A DNA stretch of 38,585 bases from Chloroflexota bacterium (GTDB lineage: Bacteria; Chloroflexota; Anaerolineae; Anaerolineales; UBA11858): positions 1 through 38,585 of the forward strand of contig DAOUWT010000002.1 of NCBI GenBank assembly GCA_030666985.1. The letters are read 5' to 3'. Position numbers and translations under genes: made by a program. A model generated the notes under the pieces. It was not told where the DNA came from. It saw nothing but the letters and a program-made list of their open reading frames with translations, and did no database searches. Below are positions 15,608 to 24,338 of this stretch, one piece after another; positions within the stretch are counted from its first letter, which is position 1; every line of letters begins with the position of its first letter.

Positions 15608-15944
15608 TGGAATGGCATATTAGAAGTGACGTATTGATTAGGCACACATTTAGATTGTCAACAGGGAAAAACATGCCAACATTTGGAGTGAACACTGCAA
15701 TCATTGAAGACGGAAAGATTCTTCGGAATTCTTAGGAAAGGAGGAATGGCTCTGGGAAAACTTGAGTATAAAAAAATAAGGTTCTCTGAGCTATTGTGTG
15801 GTGAGAGGACACAGTACAAGACCTGTCAGGTTTCCAAAGACCCTTTTGGGATGAAAAACAAACATGAACTAGCCATTAACTTATCCAAAAATCACCCTTT
15901 AAAACCTGACAGGTCTGGATAACCACACAAAACATCAAAGAGCC
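15608..15944. repeat. spacer with long inverted repeat, AGACCTGTCAGGTTT type
   Basis: Arms at 15819-15833 (AGACCTGTCAGGTTT) and 15902-15916 (AAACCTGACAGGTCT) are perfectly complementary over 15 bp and enclose 68 bases. It is a third sequence version of the near-palindromic arm design seen at 4751 and 12183. A 72-codon open frame (15704-15922) runs through it but has no family resemblance and overlaps both arms, so I do not call a gene. Confidence 0.7.
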
Positions 15945-15987
15945 AAAAATTAAACGCCCACGGGAGCGAAACCGTACCCGTGGGCGT
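15945..15987 (-). terminator. intrinsic terminator of the cinA-like gene
   Basis: ACGCCCACGGG (15954-15964) pairs with CCCGTGGGCGT (15977-15987) over 11 bp. On the minus strand the stem is followed by a T-rich run (TTTAATTTTT), 18 bases after the stop at 16006. Confidence 0.8.
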
Positions 15988-16005
15988 TGGTATTTCTGGA
16001 AGGTA

Positions 16006-16773
16006 CTACTCAAGATCCACGATCCACTCATCAAGTATCTCTCGCAATTGTCTCTCGACCTCCGCTATCAACGCCTTGGCCGCTTCCTCGCTTCCCGCTT
16101 TAGCCGTGATGCGGACACTGACCGAATCCCGGTGCGCGGCCAATCCCACTGTGGGGTTCTCCAAACGTTCGAATTCATCAATAAGAACATCTATTTTAGA
16201 TTCCCCGATGCCAACCGTGTGCAGGCTGCGAGTTTTAATGACATCTTTAAGCTCAAAGTGGCTCTGGAGGTATGGCATAACCTTATCCGAGAGCAAGTTC
16301 TTCATCTCGTAAGGGACGCCGGGCAAGGAGATCAGAACCCTGTCCTCTCTCTCTACCAGAAAAGCAGGAGCCGTCCCCCACAGGTTTTCGAGGACTTGGG
16401 CATTTTGGGGAATATAGGCCTGTCGCTTGTTGTTCTCGGTGGGGATGCGGCCAAAGTCCCGGAAGCGGTCTTTGATTTGCTCCCAGAGTGCTTCGTGATA
16501 TTCAGTCTCCACACCAAAAGCCAGGGCAGCCGCCTCCCGGGTGGGGTCATCCACCGTGGGACCCAAGCCGCCCGTGGTGATGACAATCTCCGCGCGGGTC
16601 AGGCTCTCTTTGATGATCTCCGCGATGCGTTCCGCGTTGTCGCCCACGGTTGCGGTGCGGTAGATGTCCACTCCTTCATCGCGCAGGGCACGGGCAATGA
16701 AGCGTGTGTTGGTATCGACAATTTCCCCTAATAAAAGCTCGGTTCCAATGGTAATAATTTCAGCAGTTGGCAT
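16006..16773 (-). CDS. CinA-type molybdopterin-binding domain protein, short form
   Basis: 255 aa. The N-terminal half is the MoaB/Mog-like fold of CinA: AEIITIGTELLLGEIVDTN, TVGDN, and VITTGGLGPTVDDPTREA. The rest corresponds to the small central domain (RVLISLPGVPYEMKNLL). Full CinA proteins have about 410 residues and end in a PncC nicotinamide-mononucleotide deamidase domain; that domain is missing here. It may act on NAD- or ADP-ribose-type metabolites as other CinA proteins do, but without the deamidase. The ATG at 16773 has GGAGG close upstream. It lies downstream of the FAD oxidoreductase on the same strand and has its own terminator. Confidence 0.87.
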   Translation of the reverse strand: MPTAEIITIGTELLLGEIVDTNTRFIARALRDEGVDIYRTATVGDNAERIAEIIKESLTRAEIVITTGGLGPTVDDPTREAAALAFGVETEYHEALWEQIKDRFRDFGRIPTENNKRQAYIPQNAQVLENLWGTAPAFLVEREDRVLISLPGVPYEMKNLLSDKVMPYLQSHFELKDVIKTRSLHTVGIGESKIDVLIDEFERLENPTVGLAAHRDSVSVRITAKAGSEEAAKALIAEVERQLREILDEWIVDLE

Positions 16774-16792
16774 GGTTTTTCCTCCGAGTGAA

Positions 16793-16840
16793 GCGTGAAA
16801 CGTGAAGAGTGAAAAACACCTTACGCATCACGTTTCACGT
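16793..16840. repeat. hairpin made by opposed GTGAAAC-type repeats
   Basis: GCGTGAAACGTGA (16793-16805) faces TCACGTTTCACGT (16828-16840) over 13 positions with one wobble. It sits in the 84-bp gap between the FAD oxidoreductase and the cinA-like gene. No T-run follows, so it is not a typical terminator. Confidence 0.65.
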
Positions 16841-16857
16841 TTTATTTTTGCAGTTTC

Positions 16858-18012
16858 CTAAACCACATTATACTCATGTATCAAACGATCTTCTTCGAAA
16901 CGCGCTAAATCCAGCATGGAAACGTCCATGGTTTTGTACGCGCCATCTAAAATAATTTCGGCCATCAATTTTCCAGAGACAGGGCCGTGCATAAAGCCAT
17001 GGCCCGAGAAACCGGCCACCACGTAGAAGCCATCCACCGGCGTGGCCCCATAAATGGGATGGGCGTCGGGGGTCACTTCGTATAAACCAGCCAAGTGCGA
17101 GGCCAGGCCAGCCTTTTGGAGCAAGGGCAGGCGTTTAATGGCCGCTTCCATGTGAACTATTTCCCAATCGGGATCAATGCTTTGCCCAAATCCAATTTCT
17201 TCGTTGGGATTCGACATACCTGTCAACAAGCCCCGTCCTTCGGGGTGAAAATAGAGGGATTGGGCAAAGTCAATCACAAAGGGGAAGTCAGGGGGGAGGT
17301 CCGGGAGGTGAGTGGTGGTGAGCCATTGGCGGCGGAGTGGCTGGATGGGGATGGGTACCCCCGCCAGGTGGGAGACTTTCCCCGCCCAGGGGCCGGCGGC
17401 GTTGACCACGGTGGGGGCGGAAACCTTCCCCTCGGCGGTCTCCACGCCAGCGATTCGCCCGCCCTCCACGAGGATGCCCGTCACCTCCACGCCGGAGATA
17501 GCCGCAGCCCCCAGGCGTTGGGTCGCTCCAATGTAGCCCATCACCACCCCGTTGGGATCCACCACGCCATCTTTAGCGTTGTTGGTGGCCGCGATGACGT
17601 CATCCAGATTCATCACTGGCAAACGCTGCCGAACTTCATCCCCCGTTAACCATTCCGTATCCACACCCAGGCTGTGCTGAAGTTCGACGTTTTTCTCGAA
17701 CACCTCCAGGTCTTCTTCACGGGTCAGCAAAAAGAGATAGCCGACTTGGTGGTAGTCGATGGCCTGACCAAACTCCTCCTTGAAGCGCTCCAGCATGGGG
17801 AGGCTCTCCAGGGAAAGGCGGATGTTGACCTCGGTGCCGAATTGGTAGCGCACTCCCCCGGCGCAGCGTCCGGTAGCGCCCTGGCCGAAGAATTCTTCTT
17901 TTTCTAGGAGGAGGATGTCTTTGACGCCCCGCTCGGCAAGGTGATAAGCGGTGCTGGCGCCCATGACGCCTCCTCCGATGATGATTACGTTAGCTGTTTT
18001 TGGGATGGACAT
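16858..18012 (-). CDS. FAD-dependent amine/amino-acid oxidoreductase (DAO family)
   Basis: 384 aa. The N-terminal dinucleotide-binding motif is VIIIGGGVMGASTAYHLAERG, followed by a Glu (LLLEKEEF) that binds the FAD ribose. ATGRCAGGVRYQFG is typical of the sarcosine oxidase beta/DadA group. TVVNAAGPWAGKVS in the middle and YVVAGFSGHGFMHGPVSGKLMAE near the C-terminus complete the FAD cradle. It should oxidise a secondary amine or amino acid such as sarcosine or proline; the substrate cannot be fixed. It lies just downstream of the liv operon on the same strand but behind the liv terminator. The ATG at 18012 has AAAGGAG six bases away, a clear start. Confidence 0.88.
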   Translation of the reverse strand: MSIPKTANVIIIGGGVMGASTAYHLAERGVKDILLLEKEEFFGQGATGRCAGGVRYQFGTEVNIRLSLESLPMLERFKEEFGQAIDYHQVGYLFLLTREEDLEVFEKNVELQHSLGVDTEWLTGDEVRQRLPVMNLDDVIAATNNAKDGVVDPNGVVMGYIGATQRLGAAAISGVEVTGILVEGGRIAGVETAEGKVSAPTVVNAAGPWAGKVSHLAGVPIPIQPLRRQWLTTTHLPDLPPDFPFVIDFAQSLYFHPEGRGLLTGMSNPNEEIGFGQSIDPDWEIVHMEAAIKRLPLLQKAGLASHLAGLYEVTPDAHPIYGATPVDGFYVVAGFSGHGFMHGPVSGKLMAEIILDGAYKTMDVSMLDLARFEEDRLIHEYNVV

Positions 18013-18040
18013 GTGGACTCCTTTGGGAATGGTATATTGG

Positions 18041-18325
18041 AAGAATGGGGATTGGTATATTAGGAAATTAGTAGATTGGTCGGGGCTACTAGTGCATCAC
18101 GGCGGAAATTCGTTGAGGGTTGTTTCACTACGCTCGAGCAGGATGGCCACATCCTGCGGGCGGAGTACGGGGAAGTGGCCTTCCCCTCAGAGCAAAGCAG
18201 ATTAACCCTACAAGGACTTCCGCCGTCGTGTACTAGTGTGCAGGTATGCAAATGTGCAAGCAGGCTTGGGCAAGCGGCAAGAAGCCTAACCAATATCCCA
18301 ATATCTAATGTCCAGTACCCCAATA
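18041..18325. repeat. MITE-like 148-bp inverted-repeat unit flanked by octamer arrays
   Basis: Between FAD oxidoreductase and liv operon. Terminal inverted repeats at 18089-18107 and 18218-18236 match at 16 of 19 positions (outer ends CTAGTGCATC and GTGTACTAG), with ACTAGT at both edges. The interior has short nested dyads (GGATGGCCACATCC; GGGGAAGTGGCCTTCCCC) and no ORF. ATTGGTAT-family octamers flank it on the left (about 18041-18080), and their reverse complements lie on the right (about 18286-18325). It resembles a non-autonomous mobile element; no related transposase is in the window. Confidence 0.55.
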
Positions 18326-18326
18326 C

Positions 18327-18371
18327 AAAAAGAGCGCAGCGAGTGAACTCATTTTATCACCACTGCGCTCT
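18327..18371 (-). terminator. intrinsic terminator of the liv operon
   Basis: On the minus strand AGAGCGCAG (from 18371) pairs with CTGCGCTCT (to 18331) and runs into TTTTTG, 21 bases after the livF stop. Confidence 0.8.
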
Positions 18372-18391
18372 AATTTAGAAAAAGTTGATGT

Positions 18392-19105
18392 CTACTCGAT
18401 GCCAAGATAAGCCTTCTGCACCATTTCGTTGGTTTTGAGATTTTCTGCAGTATCATGCAAAATGATTTCACCAGTTTGTAAAACGTATCCCCTGTCGGCA
18501 ACTGAGAATGCCATGGTGGCGTTCTGCTCAACCAAGAGGATTGTGGTGCCTTCTTTATTGATGGCCTTGATGGTTTCGAAGGTGTCTTCCACCAGGATAG
18601 GAGACAAGCCCATGGAGGGTTCGTCCATTAGCATGAGGCGAGGGTGGGCCATGAGCGCCCGTCCTGTGGCAAGCATTTGCTGCTCGCCTCCTGAAAGCGT
18701 CCCGGCTACTTGTGCCCGCCGCTCTTTCAGGCGCGGGAACAGGTTATAAACTCGCTCTAGGTCTTGCCTTACGCCAGACGCGTCATCCCGTGAGAAAGCG
18801 CCCATGTCCAGGTTTTCGGCCACAGTGAGCCTCGAGAAAACACCGCGCCCTTCTGGTACCATAGCAACACCTTTATAGACCATTTCATGTGCTTTACAGT
18901 TAGCCAGGTCTTCTCCCTCCAAAATGATGCTTCCTTGACGTGGGTCAAGCAATCTACAGATAGAACGCAAAGTGGTGGTTTTCCCGGCCCCATTGGCGCC
19001 AATCAGGGTGACGATCTCGCCTTCTTCAACCTCAAGCGAGATTCCCTGCAAAGCTTGAATGTTTCCGTAGTATGTGTGAAGGTTCTTTACTTCTAACATT
19101 GCCAT
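18392..19105 (-). CDS. livF: branched-chain amino acid ABC transporter ATPase LivF
   Basis: 237 aa, full length. One of two cytoplasmic ATPases of the Liv uptake system. Walker A GANGAGKTTT near residue 37, ABC signature TLSGGEQQML near 138, Walker B LMLMDEPSMGLSP and the switch His replaced by the usual LivF-type VEQN segment. AGGAG lies nine bases before the ATG. It is the last gene of the livKHMGF unit, 12 bp after livG. Confidence 0.95.
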   Translation of the reverse strand: MAMLEVKNLHTYYGNIQALQGISLEVEEGEIVTLIGANGAGKTTTLRSICRLLDPRQGSIILEGEDLANCKAHEMVYKGVAMVPEGRGVFSRLTVAENLDMGAFSRDDASGVRQDLERVYNLFPRLKERRAQVAGTLSGGEQQMLATGRALMAHPRLMLMDEPSMGLSPILVEDTFETIKAINKEGTTILLVEQNATMAFSVADRGYVLQTGEIILHDTAENLKTNEMVQKAYLGIE

Positions 19106-19117
19106 AAAATCTCTCTC

Positions 19118-19897
19118 CTATAAGACCTCTGAGGACGCGCCGCGACCGAGGTAGGCTTCAATGACCTGCGGATTTCTTTGGATTTCTTCCGGTGTGCCTT
19201 CCGCGATCTTGGTCCCAAAGTCCATCACTCCGATATTTTCACTGATTCCCATGACGACTTTCATATCATGCTCAATGAGCAGAATGGTGATACCCAACTC
19301 ATCACGAAGACGCTGAATGAACCTCATCATCTCGATAGTCTCATTCGGGTTCATACCGGCGGTAGGCTCATCAAGCAAGAGCAGTTTTGGTCTATTGGCG
19401 AGAGCGCGGGCAATTTCTAAACGACGTTGTGCTCCGTAGGGAAGATTAGTAGCCAGTTGGTCACCCAATCCTTGAAGTCCTACAAAATCAAGCAAGTGCA
19501 GAGCCTCTTCTAGGGCTTCTGCTTCTTCTCGCAATACCCGTTTTGTTTGAACAATCGCCTCCATCCAAAAAGTCTTGTAATGCGGGTGACGACCTACAAG
19601 TATGTTCTCGATAGCTGTCATATTGGAAAACAAGCGGATATTTTGATAGGTCCGGGAAACACCCATCCTGGTGATCTGGTCAGTAGATTTCCCGTTCAAA
19701 ACACGTCCCATGAATTTAATTGCTCCGCCATCAGATTCGTAAAATCCGGTAATACAATTAAAGAAAGTCGTTTTCCCAGCCCCGTTAGGGCCTATAACGC
19801 TGTAGATTCTTCCTTCTGGGATATCAAAATCAAATTGGTTAACAGCAACTAAGCCGCCAAATTTCTTGGTTACATCTGTTGTTGATAGTACATGCAT
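19118..19897 (-). CDS. livG: branched-chain amino acid ABC transporter ATPase LivG
   Basis: 259 aa, full length. The second ATPase, expected to pair with LivF. Walker A GPNGAGKTTFF, LivG-specific insert after the Walker A region (GRHPHYKTFWMEA), signature region NLPYGAQRRLEIARAL, Walker B LLLLDEPTAGMNP, and IEHDMKVVMGISENI with the switch His. A GAGAGG ribosome site lies upstream, and livM ends 22 bp before it. Confidence 0.95.
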   Translation of the reverse strand: MHVLSTTDVTKKFGGLVAVNQFDFDIPEGRIYSVIGPNGAGKTTFFNCITGFYESDGGAIKFMGRVLNGKSTDQITRMGVSRTYQNIRLFSNMTAIENILVGRHPHYKTFWMEAIVQTKRVLREEAEALEEALHLLDFVGLQGLGDQLATNLPYGAQRRLEIARALANRPKLLLLDEPTAGMNPNETIEMMRFIQRLRDELGITILLIEHDMKVVMGISENIGVMDFGTKIAEGTPEEIQRNPQVIEAYLGRGASSEVL

Positions 19898-19919
19898 AGG
19901 ATTATCCTCTCAATAATTA

Positions 19920-21587
19920 TTAATCGCTGCTGACTGGCTCAGGCTCTTCGTGAGCATGAAGCTCGCGCTTGATGATCTCAGACGGCCAGAATCCCTCCGG
20001 TTTGGCAAGCATCATGACAATGAGAAGAGCACCATATATCAACATCCGGTGTTCCGCGAATTCGCGCAGCAACTCAGGGAGACCTACCAGAATCAGCGCA
20101 CCAACCACAACCCCTGGCAAACTTCCCAGACCGCCTACAATGATCAGGGAAAGCACGTTAATAGACACGATCAGGTTAAAACTATGGGGGAATATAGAGG
20201 TCAACTTACTGGCAAAAATAGCTCCCGCCAAACCTCCGAAGAACGCGCCGCTAGCAAAAGCCATCAATTTGGTACTCACCAGATTGATACCCATAGCTTC
20301 AGCGACATCTTCGTCGTCACGCATGGCCATCCATTGCCTTCCCAAGCGAGAGTCGCGCAGCCGCCATGAGATAAAGGCGGCCAGCAGCACTCCAAGGAGG
20401 ACAATATAGAAAAGGGATTCAGGCTGGATAAACTCAAATCCCATAATACTCGGTTTGGGGATCTGAAGGATTCCCTGCGCCCCACCAATATAGGGTTTTA
20501 ACATGTCAGAGAGAGCCAAGATACGAATGATCTCGCCAAAACCCAAGGTCACAATAGCCAGATAGTCACCGCGCATACCGAGAACCGGAATGCCCAGAAC
20601 AACTCCCGCCAAAGTAGACGCTAGCACTGAGAAGGGCAGAGCGGTCCAGAAGGTAAGACCAAGGCCTAGATGACCCTCTGAGGTCAAGACACCCATAGCA
20701 AAAGCGCCAATGGCAAAGAAAGCCACGAACCCAAGGTCAAGCAAACCGGCAAAGCCAACCACAATGTTCAACCCCAAACCCATGATCACGTAAAGACCAA
20801 CGTTATTGGCAACTTCTGTCAAATAAGTTCCCAGGATCAAAGGAGAAACCAACAAAAGAAGAATGCCTAATCCTATTCTTATTTTTGTCATCTTTTGCAG
20901 CTTTTTGATATCCTCGACTGTCTCTTCTTTTTTAGGGGCACGGGTATCCAGCCAATAAGTAATCCCAGCAGCAAGCACAAAGATGATCAAGGCTGCTATA
21001 GGGTTGAGGGCTTTTCCTGCAAAAATAAGCTTAACCACCCCGCGCCCAAAAAATGCCCGTACTCTTCCCAAAAGGATTTCAGAAAAGGTGCCTGCAATAA
21101 GCATCCAGCCTAAACCAGTAATGAGAGGATGTTGAAAGCGGTCAGGCAAAGTATGCAAACCCGCCGCGAGTAATCCAAGAATGCCCGTAACGACTACCAG
21201 GATCAGGCTGCCGACAGTCAAACCCTGGCCAAAAGTCAACAGTGAGATAAGGGAGGGGGAGACATTCGGCAAAAACTGGCGGATATCGAACGAGGTCGCC
21301 AAAATGGCCAAAACAACCAGCGGCAAGGCGGCAATCACGCCAATCAAAAAACCATATCCTAAAGCCTTGTTTTTTTCATCCGCCGAGACTTTGCCCGCCG
21401 AGACAAACGCCATCCCAAAAGGAGCCGCCAACATGAAAATATGTCCCAGGGTAAACATTCCGGCAACTAATTCACGGGTCCCAAGAAGATCAATAAAACC
21501 TATCACACTTAGGCTAAGCACAATTACGCCAGCTAAGAGTCCAAATTTGATAACATCTCGAATTTCAATAGATTTAGTAATAGTCAT
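19920..21587 (-). CDS. livM: branched-chain amino acid ABC permease LivM with long N-terminal membrane extension
   Basis: 555 aa from the ATG at 21587. The C-terminal part from about residue 230 is a standard LivM: GLNIVVGFAGLLDLGFVAFFAIGAF, the ATPase-contact loop (RDDEDVAEAMGIN) and GGLGSLPGVVVGA. Ordinary LivM proteins have roughly 300-420 residues. Here the first ~225 residues form about six extra hydrophobic segments of unknown role, joined by a short charged linker (APKKEETVEDIKKLQKM). It lies 10 bp downstream of livH. An upstream alternative start at 21626 would overlap livH; it is less likely because GGTATC sits just before 21587. Confidence 0.9.
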   Translation of the reverse strand: MTITKSIEIRDVIKFGLLAGVIVLSLSVIGFIDLLGTRELVAGMFTLGHIFMLAAPFGMAFVSAGKVSADEKNKALGYGFLIGVIAALPLVVLAILATSFDIRQFLPNVSPSLISLLTFGQGLTVGSLILVVVTGILGLLAAGLHTLPDRFQHPLITGLGWMLIAGTFSEILLGRVRAFFGRGVVKLIFAGKALNPIAALIIFVLAAGITYWLDTRAPKKEETVEDIKKLQKMTKIRIGLGILLLLVSPLILGTYLTEVANNVGLYVIMGLGLNIVVGFAGLLDLGFVAFFAIGAFAMGVLTSEGHLGLGLTFWTALPFSVLASTLAGVVLGIPVLGMRGDYLAIVTLGFGEIIRILALSDMLKPYIGGAQGILQIPKPSIMGFEFIQPESLFYIVLLGVLLAAFISWRLRDSRLGRQWMAMRDDEDVAEAMGINLVSTKLMAFASGAFFGGLAGAIFASKLTSIFPHSFNLIVSINVLSLIIVGGLGSLPGVVVGALILVGLPELLREFAEHRMLIYGALLIVMMLAKPEGFWPSEIIKRELHAHEEPEPVSSD

Positions 21588-21597
21588 GATAGATACC

Positions 21598-22659
21598 TTA
21601 TGCTTTCTCCACAGCCAATCGTTCACCCAAGATGCCTTGAGGCCGGAAGATCAACACTAAAACGAGCAGAGTAAAGGCGATCACATCTTTCAGTTGATGC
21701 GGAGCGGGGATACCCAAGCCTTCTAGGAAAAGGCCGGGACCTACAGACTCGAACATTCCCAACAAGAAGCCTCCCAAGGCCGCCCCGGGAACGCTCCCAA
21801 TCCCACCCAAAACTGCGGCAGTAAAAGCCTTGATACCCGGGATGAAGCCCATGAAAAAGTGCACCTGGCGGAAGACCAACGCAAATAATACTCCAGCGAT
21901 GCCTGCCATAGCAGACCCCATGGCAAAGGTGATGGCAACAGCTCGGTCAACGTTAATCCCCATCAATGCGGCTACGTCTTTGTTCTCAGCCACAGCTCGG
22001 ATTGATTTCCCCACCTTGGTCTTCATAATAAAGAAATAAAGCCCAATCAGCATCAAGACCGCGGCAATGATGACTATAATATGAGATTTAAGAATCGGGA
22101 TTCCCAAAATAGACGCTTTACCAGCCAGAGCCTCAAATTGAGGGAATGACTTCACTTCCGAGCCATACAATCCCCGGAAGAAGTATTGCCAAAAGAAAGA
22201 AGCCCCAATGGCAGTGATAAGTGGAACAAGACGGGGGGCTTTTCTCAAGGGGCGGTAGGCAACGCGCTCGGTTAGTAGGGCAATGCCTACAGAGACCAAT
22301 ATGGCCGTAACAGCTATCAGCGAAATACTAATGACGGGATGCGCATCCAAAAAGCCTGACGCTTTCATCGGCTGGGCTAAAAAGATAGTAGCCGTTATGA
22401 TCCCAGACATAAAAAACTCGCCATGAGCGAAGTTGATCATGAAAAGCACACCGTAGACCAGGGTATATCCGATGGCGATAAGAGCATAGAGACTGCCCTG
22501 GGCAATACCGGCGACGACCGTCTCCACCCATGTTTGAGCGGGGTAAGGGTTTTCGATAAGTGTAGCGACTGTCCCCCAAATAACAACAAAAATAATAATT
22601 GCGCCTAACGCCCATAGCGCGATGTCGAGAAAACTAATATTTTGGAGGCGTTGCAACAT
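21598..22659 (-). CDS. livH: branched-chain amino acid ABC permease LivH
   Basis: 353 aa. Membrane permease forming the transport channel with LivM. Recognised by GIAQGSLYALIAIGYTLVYGVLFMINFAHGEFFM, the loop AENKDVAALMGIN that contacts the ATPase, and VLGGIGSVPGAALGG. It has about 50 residues more than the shortest family members, with one additional N-terminal hydrophobic helix (LWALGAIIIFVVIWGTVATL). A GAGGAGA ribosome site precedes the ATG. A strong hairpin lies between it and livK. Confidence 0.95.
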   Translation of the reverse strand: MLQRLQNISFLDIALWALGAIIIFVVIWGTVATLIENPYPAQTWVETVVAGIAQGSLYALIAIGYTLVYGVLFMINFAHGEFFMSGIITATIFLAQPMKASGFLDAHPVISISLIAVTAILVSVGIALLTERVAYRPLRKAPRLVPLITAIGASFFWQYFFRGLYGSEVKSFPQFEALAGKASILGIPILKSHIIVIIAAVLMLIGLYFFIMKTKVGKSIRAVAENKDVAALMGINVDRAVAITFAMGSAMAGIAGVLFALVFRQVHFFMGFIPGIKAFTAAVLGGIGSVPGAALGGFLLGMFESVGPGLFLEGLGIPAPHQLKDVIAFTLLVLVLIFRPQGILGERLAVEKA

Positions 22660-22682
22660 AGATTATCTCCTCTTCTCATTAA

Positions 22683-22719
22683 GGGGATGGGTTCAAATTA
22701 GAAATATGAACCCATCCCC
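22683..22719 (-). promoter_or_regulatory. livK-livH intercistronic hairpin
   Basis: A perfect 13-bp stem (22683-22695 with 22707-22719) and 11-base loop, without a T-run. It lies 37 bp after the livK stop and 23 bp before livH. Such hairpins usually stabilise the upstream message or attenuate read-through, giving more binding protein than permease. Confidence 0.7.
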
Positions 22720-22756
22720 GTCAAAATAGTCTATATGTTAGTTAGCGCTAGAAAAA

Positions 22757-23959
22757 CTAGGGCCAAATAGGTGTGTACTCGCCACCAGTGAGCTGAGATA
22801 CAGAAATCTTTGGATCGGCGCAGTCGCCATATTCATCGCAGGTCAACGTGCCGGTGATGCCCTCGAAACCAGAGGTGGCATACAGGCAGGTGCGCATGTC
22901 TTGGCGGCCAATGTGGATGGTGTCGCCATCTTGAACGGCAACTTCCTCAATGCAGGCAAAGATCATGTTGGCAGCATCAAAGGAGTGCGCGTGGAAAACA
23001 GAGATTGGCTCAGAGCCGTAATCCTCAATGTACTTGGCAATGAAGTCCTCATACACCCCGCCAGAGAAGGAGAGGTCGGGGCCGGAGAAGTACATGCCTT
23101 CGCCAGCTTCGCCAACTGCCTCAGCGGCTGCGGAAGAGATCATGCCATCAGCCGCAGACAAAATGGTGTCCTCTAAACCAGAGACCTCTTTGGCCTGTTT
23201 GGTCAGGAATCCACCTTCGGCGGTGAAGACCGGGTAGTACAAGAATTCTGGTGGTCCAGCAGCGGCAACAGCAGCAAGCACAGGACGCATGTCGGTGTCA
23301 CCCTTGTTAACAGCGGTGAACTCAACAATGGTTCCGCCCATAGCCTCGAACTCGTCTGCGAATACACGGGCCAATCCCTCAGTATAGGGGTCGCCATCGT
23401 GAATGGCAGCGGCTGTGGTCACGCCCAACTCGTTGAGAGCGAACTCGGCCATAGCTTTCCCCTGCACCTTGTCATTATGAGCGGTGCGCAGGTAGCCAGG
23501 ATTCCAAGCTTCGTCAGGACTGGTCAGGGAGGGGGCTGTGTTCGAGGGGGAAACCATCGCGTAGCCAGCATCAGAGATAACCTTAGACATAGGAACGCCA
23601 GCGCCGGAGCAGCTTGTGCCTACCACACCAATGATGGTGGGGTCAGAAACGATCTTTTGGCCAGCGGCCTGCCCACCCTCAGCGGAGCAACCATCATCCT
23701 CGGCCTGAAGTTCAATCTCATGGCCTAGAACCGTTTCCTTGAAAGCAATAGCGATTTCCACGCCATACTGAGAGTCGGTGCCCAGGTCAGTGTTAGGGCC
23801 AGAGATTACCAGCGCAGAAGCGATGCGAATTGGCTCATCGGGGCCATAGGTCACGCAGCCAATCTCATCTTCACATTCGAACTTTGAGCCGCCACAGGCT
23901 GATAGAGCCAAAACGGCCAACAACAACAAACTTAGGATAACAAAGAGTTTCTTCTTCAT
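22757..23959 (-). CDS. livK: branched-chain amino acid-binding lipoprotein LivK/LivJ type
   Basis: 400 aa. Lipoprotein signal KKKLFVILSLLLLAVLALSAC with the lipid-bearing Cys in LSACGG. The mature part is a type I periplasmic-binding fold (Peripla_BP_6): IASALVISGPNTDLG at the start, GVVGTSCSGAGVPMSKVI, and the substrate-contact segment MVSPSNTAPSLT. It delivers amino acids to LivHM, though related proteins can bind other amides or acids, so specificity is not certain. AAGGAGG lies just before the ATG. First gene of the liv unit. Confidence 0.93.
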   Translation of the reverse strand: MKKKLFVILSLLLLAVLALSACGGSKFECEDEIGCVTYGPDEPIRIASALVISGPNTDLGTDSQYGVEIAIAFKETVLGHEIELQAEDDGCSAEGGQAAGQKIVSDPTIIGVVGTSCSGAGVPMSKVISDAGYAMVSPSNTAPSLTSPDEAWNPGYLRTAHNDKVQGKAMAEFALNELGVTTAAAIHDGDPYTEGLARVFADEFEAMGGTIVEFTAVNKGDTDMRPVLAAVAAAGPPEFLYYPVFTAEGGFLTKQAKEVSGLEDTILSAADGMISSAAAEAVGEAGEGMYFSGPDLSFSGGVYEDFIAKYIEDYGSEPISVFHAHSFDAANMIFACIEEVAVQDGDTIHIGRQDMRTCLYATSGFEGITGTLTCDEYGDCADPKISVSQLTGGEYTPIWP

Positions 23960-24338
23960 ACTTCCTCCTTAACGGAATTTTGATTGTAATAAAAGTAGGG
24001 ACGATTTAGACAATGACAAGAAACGGGTTTGATATAAACCTCCTTTGGTAACTAGTACTCCGAAAAACAAAATGCAAGTATCGGCAAAACTCTAGTATAA
24101 ACTCTATCCACACTCGACAAGCCGTGAAGCAAGTTGAGGAGATACAGTTTAGTATTAATGTTGCCTAAATAAATATCGCATATTGTTTTTTTAGGGGGAA
24201 ACAGGGGGGTTCGAAACAGAAAATAGCCAACTTGAAATCAAGCATACCATTTCCTGACAAAGGAGTATATCATATTTTGTCGATATATCAAGCGTATGGC
24301 ATACAGTTTCATATCATTTTCGAGTGTTTTTGCCAAAA
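23960..24338. other. livK upstream region
   Basis: AT-rich, non-coding, between livK and the dehydrogenase terminator. It should carry the liv promoter. A TATACT hexamer (minus, about 24096-24101) with TTGTCG 15 bp away is one weak candidate. No riboswitch fold was recognised. Confidence 0.35.

Noticed and set aside
15704..15922. Small ORF of 72 codons between methylase and cinA-like gene
   Set aside because: It overlaps both arms of an inverted repeat, lacks a ribosome site and shows no recognisable family.
22683..22719. tRNA-like element suggested by GGTTCAAAT
   Set aside because: The segment is a simple 13-bp hairpin and has no cloverleaf.
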